From Flammeovirgaceae bacterium UBA1842 (GTDB taxonomy: Bacteria; Bacteroidota; Bacteroidia; Cytophagales; Cyclobacteriaceae), in the NCBI GenBank assembly GCA_002338655.1, contig DDIU01000036.1, positions 1 through 64,000 of the forward strand: a stretch of DNA of 64,000 bases, in the 5' to 3' direction. Each line of letters opens with the position of its first letter. Position 1 is the first letter of the stretch. The notes under the pieces were generated by a model. It saw only the letters and a program-made list of their open reading frames with translations. It did no database searches and was not told the DNA's origin. Made by a program: the position numbers and the translations under genes. This document shows positions 60,903 to 64,000 of this stretch, one piece after another.

Positions 60903-61935
60903 AAAACCGGTAGGTGTCATTGGCGCAGGTAGTTTTGGCATGGCCATCGCCAATATTCTAGCACAAAATAGCGAGGTATTAATTTATGCGCGTGATCCAG
61001 AAGCAATCAAAAAAATTGCTGCACACAAGGTGCATAGAGGTCAAAAAGTGCATGTCAATATTACGGCAACAGGAGACCTGGGCTATATTGCCAATTCATG
61101 TGATGTCATATTTCCAATTGTTCCCTCCTCTTCATTTAGAGAGATGATGCAGCAATTATCTCCCTACCTCCACCCCTATCATATATTAATTCATGGCACC
61201 AAGGGTTTGGATATCAATCTTCCCAAAGGTCAATCAATTGATGACGTAAAAACCCTCAATCGTGAGCAGGTTAGAACTATGAGCGAAGTGATCATGGATG
61301 AAAGTGTTGTGGTAAGGGTTGGGTGTTTAGCCGGACCAAATTTGGCCAAAGAACTTGCGGCAGGCCAACCTGCAGCTACAGTAGTAGCAAGTCACTTTAA
61401 TGAGGTAATATCCGAAGGGGAGCGACTGTTGCGAAATGATTTGTTTCAGGTCTATGGAAATCAAGACCTGATAGGGATCGAATTGGCTGGGGTATTAAAA
61501 AATATAATTGCCATCGCCTCGGGTGTATTAAGTGGCCTGGATTATGGGGAGAATGCCAGGGGCTTGCTGATCAGCCGAGGTATGATTGAGATGATCTATT
61601 TAGGAAAAGCCATGGGCGGAGATATTGAAGCATTTATCGGCCTGGCAGGCATTGGTGACCTTGTGGCAACTTGCAGTAGTAAACTGAGTCGTAACTTTAC
61701 TGTAGGTTTTCGACTGGCTCAAGGTGAAACACTGCCTGAGATAATTGCTAATATGGAAGAAGTTGCTGAAGGGGTAAATACTATTAAAATCGCCAAAAAA
61801 ATTATTGACTACCACAAAGTGCGGGCTCCCATTACCGAGGCGCTACATGAGGTTCTTTTCGAAGGATTGTCAGTAGAGAAAGCTGTTACCTTATTAATGA
61901 AATACCCCTACAATGTTGATATAGATTTTCTTTAA
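60874..61935 (+). CDS. gpsA: NAD(P)H-dependent glycerol-3-phosphate dehydrogenase
   Basis: GpsA reduces DHAP to glycerol 3-phosphate, the phospholipid backbone. It is 353 residues. The Rossmann motif is VIGAGSFGMAIANIL, with LIHGTKGLD, AGPNLAKELAAGQP and the active-site Lys in AGVLKNIIAIASG. The C-terminal helices contain GLAGIGDLVATCSS and FEGLSVEKAV. The start overlaps the acyltransferase gene by 29 bp (a second ATG at 60880 is possible), a strong sign of joint expression. Confidence 0.96.
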   Translation: MAMTSKNISKKPVGVIGAGSFGMAIANILAQNSEVLIYARDPEAIKKIAAHKVHRGQKVHVNITATGDLGYIANSCDVIFPIVPSSSFREMMQQLSPYLHPYHILIHGTKGLDINLPKGQSIDDVKTLNREQVRTMSEVIMDESVVVRVGCLAGPNLAKELAAGQPAATVVASHFNEVISEGERLLRNDLFQVYGNQDLIGIELAGVLKNIIAIASGVLSGLDYGENARGLLISRGMIEMIYLGKAMGGDIEAFIGLAGIGDLVATCSSKLSRNFTVGFRLAQGETLPEIIANMEEVAEGVNTIKIAKKIIDYHKVRAPITEALHEVLFEGLSVEKAVTLLMKYPYNVDIDFL

Positions 61936-62324
61936 AGCCCAGCTTTGATTTTTTCCGCCACTTGCTGTAATTCATCCTGTGTAGGATGCAACTTAGGCCG
62001 AGAAAAATTAATGTCATCCATCGTATTGAGCGGTACCAGGTGAACATGGGTATGTGGCACTTCCAATCCAATAACGGCTACACCGATCCGTAAGCATGGA
62101 ATAGCCTTCTTCACAGCCTTAGCCACTTTCTTAGAAAAAACCATTAATCTCTCTAATTGTTGGTCTTCCAAATCAAAGATATAATCTATCTCCTTTTTTG
62201 GCACCACCAAACAGTGACCCTCTACTAGGGGGTTAATATCAAGAAAGCTTATAAACTCCTCATTTTCAGCAATTATATGCCCCGGAATTTCCCTGTTTAT
62301 GATTTTTGTAAATAACGATGCCAT
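61932..62324 (-). CDS. HIT-family protein
   Basis: A histidine-triad nucleotide-binding protein of 130 residues. The triad HTHVHLVPL is at about 91-99, preceded by the usual IINREIPGHIIAE, FLDINPLVEGHCLVVPKK and GVAVIGLEVPH segments. HIT proteins hydrolyse adenosine phosphoramidates or related nucleotides. Its ATG overlaps the greA stop by one base (TGATG), and its own stop overlaps the convergent gpsA stop by four bases. Confidence 0.93.
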   Translation of the reverse strand: MASLFTKIINREIPGHIIAENEEFISFLDINPLVEGHCLVVPKKEIDYIFDLEDQQLERLMVFSKKVAKAVKKAIPCLRIGVAVIGLEVPHTHVHLVPLNTMDDINFSRPKLHPTQDELQQVAEKIKAGL

Positions 62325-62797
62325 CAGATACCTATTTCTATTATTTCAAATTCAATATCGCCTCCTGGAGTTTGAATCTTTGCTTTTTCACCTGCTTTTT
62401 TACCTAAAAGCCCCTTTCCTATTGGAGACTGAACAGATATTTTACTCGCTTTCAAATCGGCTTCCTCTTCTGAAACCAACGTGTAAGTAAATGTAGCACC
62501 ATTCTTATTGTTTTTTATTTTCACTTTAGAAAGAATGGAAACTTTTGAAGTGTCAATGGTACTTTCATCCAGCACACGTGCATTTCCTACTACCTCCTCC
62601 AATTGCGCTATTTTTGCTTCTAGATGTCCTTGTGCATCTTTAGCAGCATCATATTCCGCATTTTCACTAAGGTCACCTTTATCCCTGGCCTCAGCTATTT
62701 GCTTTGCAATGTCCGTTCTACCTTTAGATTTCAGCTCATTCAATTCTTTCTTGAGCTTATCTAATCCCTCTTTCGTATAGTATGCTATTTTTCCCAT
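62324..62797 (-). CDS. greA: Transcription elongation factor GreA
   Basis: GreA rescues backtracked RNA polymerase by promoting transcript cleavage. It is 157 residues with an N-terminal coiled-coil finger (1-75) carrying the acidic tip in ARDKGDLSENAEYDAAKD and a C-terminal FKBP-like globular domain (SPIGKGLLGKKAGEKAKI). It is translationally coupled to the HIT gene. It is preceded by a complete promoter at 62882-62912 and a leader hairpin at 62833-62853. Confidence 0.96.
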   Translation of the reverse strand: MGKIAYYTKEGLDKLKKELNELKSKGRTDIAKQIAEARDKGDLSENAEYDAAKDAQGHLEAKIAQLEEVVGNARVLDESTIDTSKVSILSKVKIKNNKNGATFTYTLVSEEEADLKASKISVQSPIGKGLLGKKAGEKAKIQTPGGDIEFEIIEIGI

Positions 62798-62823
62798 AAG
62801 TTCAAAAATCAGTTCTTCTATAA

Positions 62824-62853
62824 AAATAAATAAACGGCCACAATGTAGCCGTT
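62824..62853 (-). terminator. Hairpin with U-rich tail in the greA leader
   Basis: On the minus strand AACGGC...GCCGTT (62833-62838 with 62848-62853, 9-nt loop) is followed by TTATTTATTTTT. It would end the pentapeptide-repeat transcript, but it also lies downstream of the greA promoter. It is therefore inside the greA leader, where it may act as an attenuator. Confidence 0.6.
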
Positions 62854-62881
62854 CAACTATTATACTTGTTAATATACATTA

Positions 62882-62912
62882 CAAAGGTAAGTGTTTCCTA
62901 ATTAAAGGCAAA
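62882..62912 (-). promoter_or_regulatory. Complete Bacteroidota promoter of greA-HIT
   Basis: On the minus strand TTTG (62909-62912), 19 nt, TACCTTTG (62882-62889): an exact match to TTG-N19-TAnnTTTG, the best promoter in the window. It lies just after the stop of the pentapeptide-repeat gene. Confidence 0.75.
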
Positions 62913-62915
62913 TAC

Positions 62916-63758
62916 CTATTTACCTACCAGTTCGGGAATATTTGATTTAATCTGATTTAATATTTCTTCATCAAATTGGGCGAGATACAATGTTTTAGCC
63001 TTGGTGAGTTGCTCTATTGTCAATCCTTTGGCACCCCTTAAGTCTGCTTTATATAAACTGGCATTTTCAAAATCAGCACCTGTCAAATAACAGCCCCTTA
63101 AATTAGACTCCATCAAAAAAGCATTTTTAAAATTTGATTTAATTAAAAAGGCATTCTCCAATTGTGCTTTAATTAAATAGGCATCTTTAAAATTTGCCCC
63201 ACTTGCATAAGCCCCTTTCAAATTGGCCTGATTCAAATTAGAATTTTCAAGATTTGTTTGGTTCAACCTGGTGTTTTCCAAATTGGTTTCAATTAAAAAA
63301 GCATTGGAAATATCCGCTGAATTAAGATTTGATCCGGCTAAATTAACATAGTTAAGGTTAGTCCGTGACAGGTGGCAATTTACCAAGTTTATTTCACGGA
63401 TATTATGTCTATTCAGTCGTTTGATGTTACCCACAGTCCTAAAGGCAGCTTCCTCTGATTCCCATAAACGGAAGTCATCTATTTCATCCTTATAAGTCCT
63501 TATTCTTTGGCGCATTTCACCATTCTTGTTCAACCAAAAAATGAGCATACCAATGATGGCAATATCAAATAGCATTCCATGAGCTTCGGCCATAACCTGC
63601 TCGAAGAAGCCATTGAAATCATTCATATAATATTTGAAGCTAAACCCAAGTACTATAATAGATAAGATCACCAGCACGATAGCAGATGTCAGAATAGGCT
63701 TCTCAATAATTGAGTTTACATATTCTATAAATTTCTTTTTCTGATTTTCTTTAATCAT
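62916..63758 (-). CDS. Membrane-anchored pentapeptide-repeat protein
   Basis: A 280-residue protein. Two N-terminal membrane helices (about 22-43, TSAIVLVILSIIVLGFSF; and 63-76, DIAIIGMLIFWLN) are followed by a linker and then about 24 pentapeptide repeats of the A(D/N)LxX type at about 120-245 (NLNYVNLAGSNLNSADIS...). These form a right-handed quadrilateral beta-helix, probably cytoplasmic. Such repeats mediate protein contacts; DNA-gyrase mimicry is known for some soluble relatives but nothing here indicates it. Confidence 0.9.
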   Translation of the reverse strand: MIKENQKKKFIEYVNSIIEKPILTSAIVLVILSIIVLGFSFKYYMNDFNGFFEQVMAEAHGMLFDIAIIGMLIFWLNKNGEMRQRIRTYKDEIDDFRLWESEEAAFRTVGNIKRLNRHNIREINLVNCHLSRTNLNYVNLAGSNLNSADISNAFLIETNLENTRLNQTNLENSNLNQANLKGAYASGANFKDAYLIKAQLENAFLIKSNFKNAFLMESNLRGCYLTGADFENASLYKADLRGAKGLTIEQLTKAKTLYLAQFDEEILNQIKSNIPELVGK

Positions 63759-63868
63759 CAGCTCAATTCCAAAATATCTATTTATCCTATATTACTAAAA
63801 ATGCACTACAAATTAAAAGCATCACTAAAATAAAACATTGCTATGAATGTAATATTCAAGGCGTTATG

Positions 63869-64000
63869 TTATGAAAGTTCACGACTTAATTTCCCTATAA
63901 GAACTTTATTGATCAATACATAAGATTCATAGGACCATCCGGCTATATGCGGAGTAAGTATGATTTTATCCGAATTAGATAAATATTCAAAATTACTTTT
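63869..64000 (-). CDS. D-isomer 2-hydroxyacid dehydrogenase, C-terminal end (partial)
   Basis: Only the last 43 residues lie in the window; the gene continues beyond base 64000. The frame reads NSDKIILTPHIAGWSYES and then a helical end, LINKVLIGKLSREL. The TPHIAGW segment is the catalytic-His motif of NAD-dependent D-2-hydroxyacid dehydrogenases (3-phosphoglycerate dehydrogenase/hydroxypyruvate reductase group). The substrate cannot be told from this part. Confidence 0.8.
   Translation of the reverse strand, partial: KSNFEYLSNSDKIILTPHIAGWSYESYVLINKVLIGKLSRELS

Overview
The window is chromosomal DNA from a member of the Bacteroidota, most likely a free-living Cytophagales-type bacterium; I cannot name the genus. 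The grounds are AT-rich sequence, many start-proximal TAnnTTTG (-7) promoter elements, a large protein ending in a gliding/type IX secretion C-terminal domain, a PorV/PorQ-like barrel, an IPExxxVDY-family protein, large single-chain PurL, a Bacteroidota-type long Lgt, and TPR-containing sensor kinases. Most of the window is core metabolism in short operons; there is no insertion sequence, prophage, CRISPR array or rRNA.

Layout. 0.1-3.5 kb: SlyD-type isomerase, a sigma-70 family factor in a tight operon with a tiny membrane protein and an exported protein, a TRIC-type channel, and an exported thioredoxin. 3.5-9.8 kb: miaA, then a five-gene run of hybrid histidine kinase, response regulator, small unknown protein, metallo-hydrolase and RqcH. 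10.4-16.5 kb: pyk and an IPExxxVDY protein, diverging from acpP-fabF-rnc-nadE. A 7-bp microsatellite then leads into lgt and a run of outer-membrane genes (Omp85 protein, PorV/PorQ-like protein, helix-hairpin-helix barrel protein, a 34-residue membrane peptide). 22.4-26 kb: DUF3127 protein with an SSB-like tail, exported unknowns, a hydrolase and a frameshifted metallophosphoesterase. 26-32.5 kb: TetR-TolC-HlyD-RND efflux operon with a visible operator. 32.7-43 kb: hydrolase, purL, lipoprotein, tRNA-Gln, prs, rplY, pth, metG.

43-48.3 kb is the most unusual part. Two paralogous sensor kinases, each with a signal peptide, a predicted periplasmic TPR array, one membrane helix and a kinase domain, are divergent from a tandem array of four tiny secreted-peptide genes that are too short for ordinary gene calling. 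Three encode 49-residue lipopeptides whose mature part is identical although the DNA has diverged at seven synonymous sites. The fourth is a diverged relative. I suggest a secreted-peptide/TPR-sensor pair. This is inference, but the sequence facts are clear.

48.5-64 kb: typA, bioB, sppA, folK, fabD, a DCC-family protein, the 956-residue gliding/T9SS protein, two unknowns, a glycerolipid acyltransferase coupled to gpsA, HIT protein and greA (behind an attenuator-like leader hairpin), a membrane-anchored pentapeptide-repeat protein, and the 3' end of a 2-hydroxyacid dehydrogenase cut by the window end.
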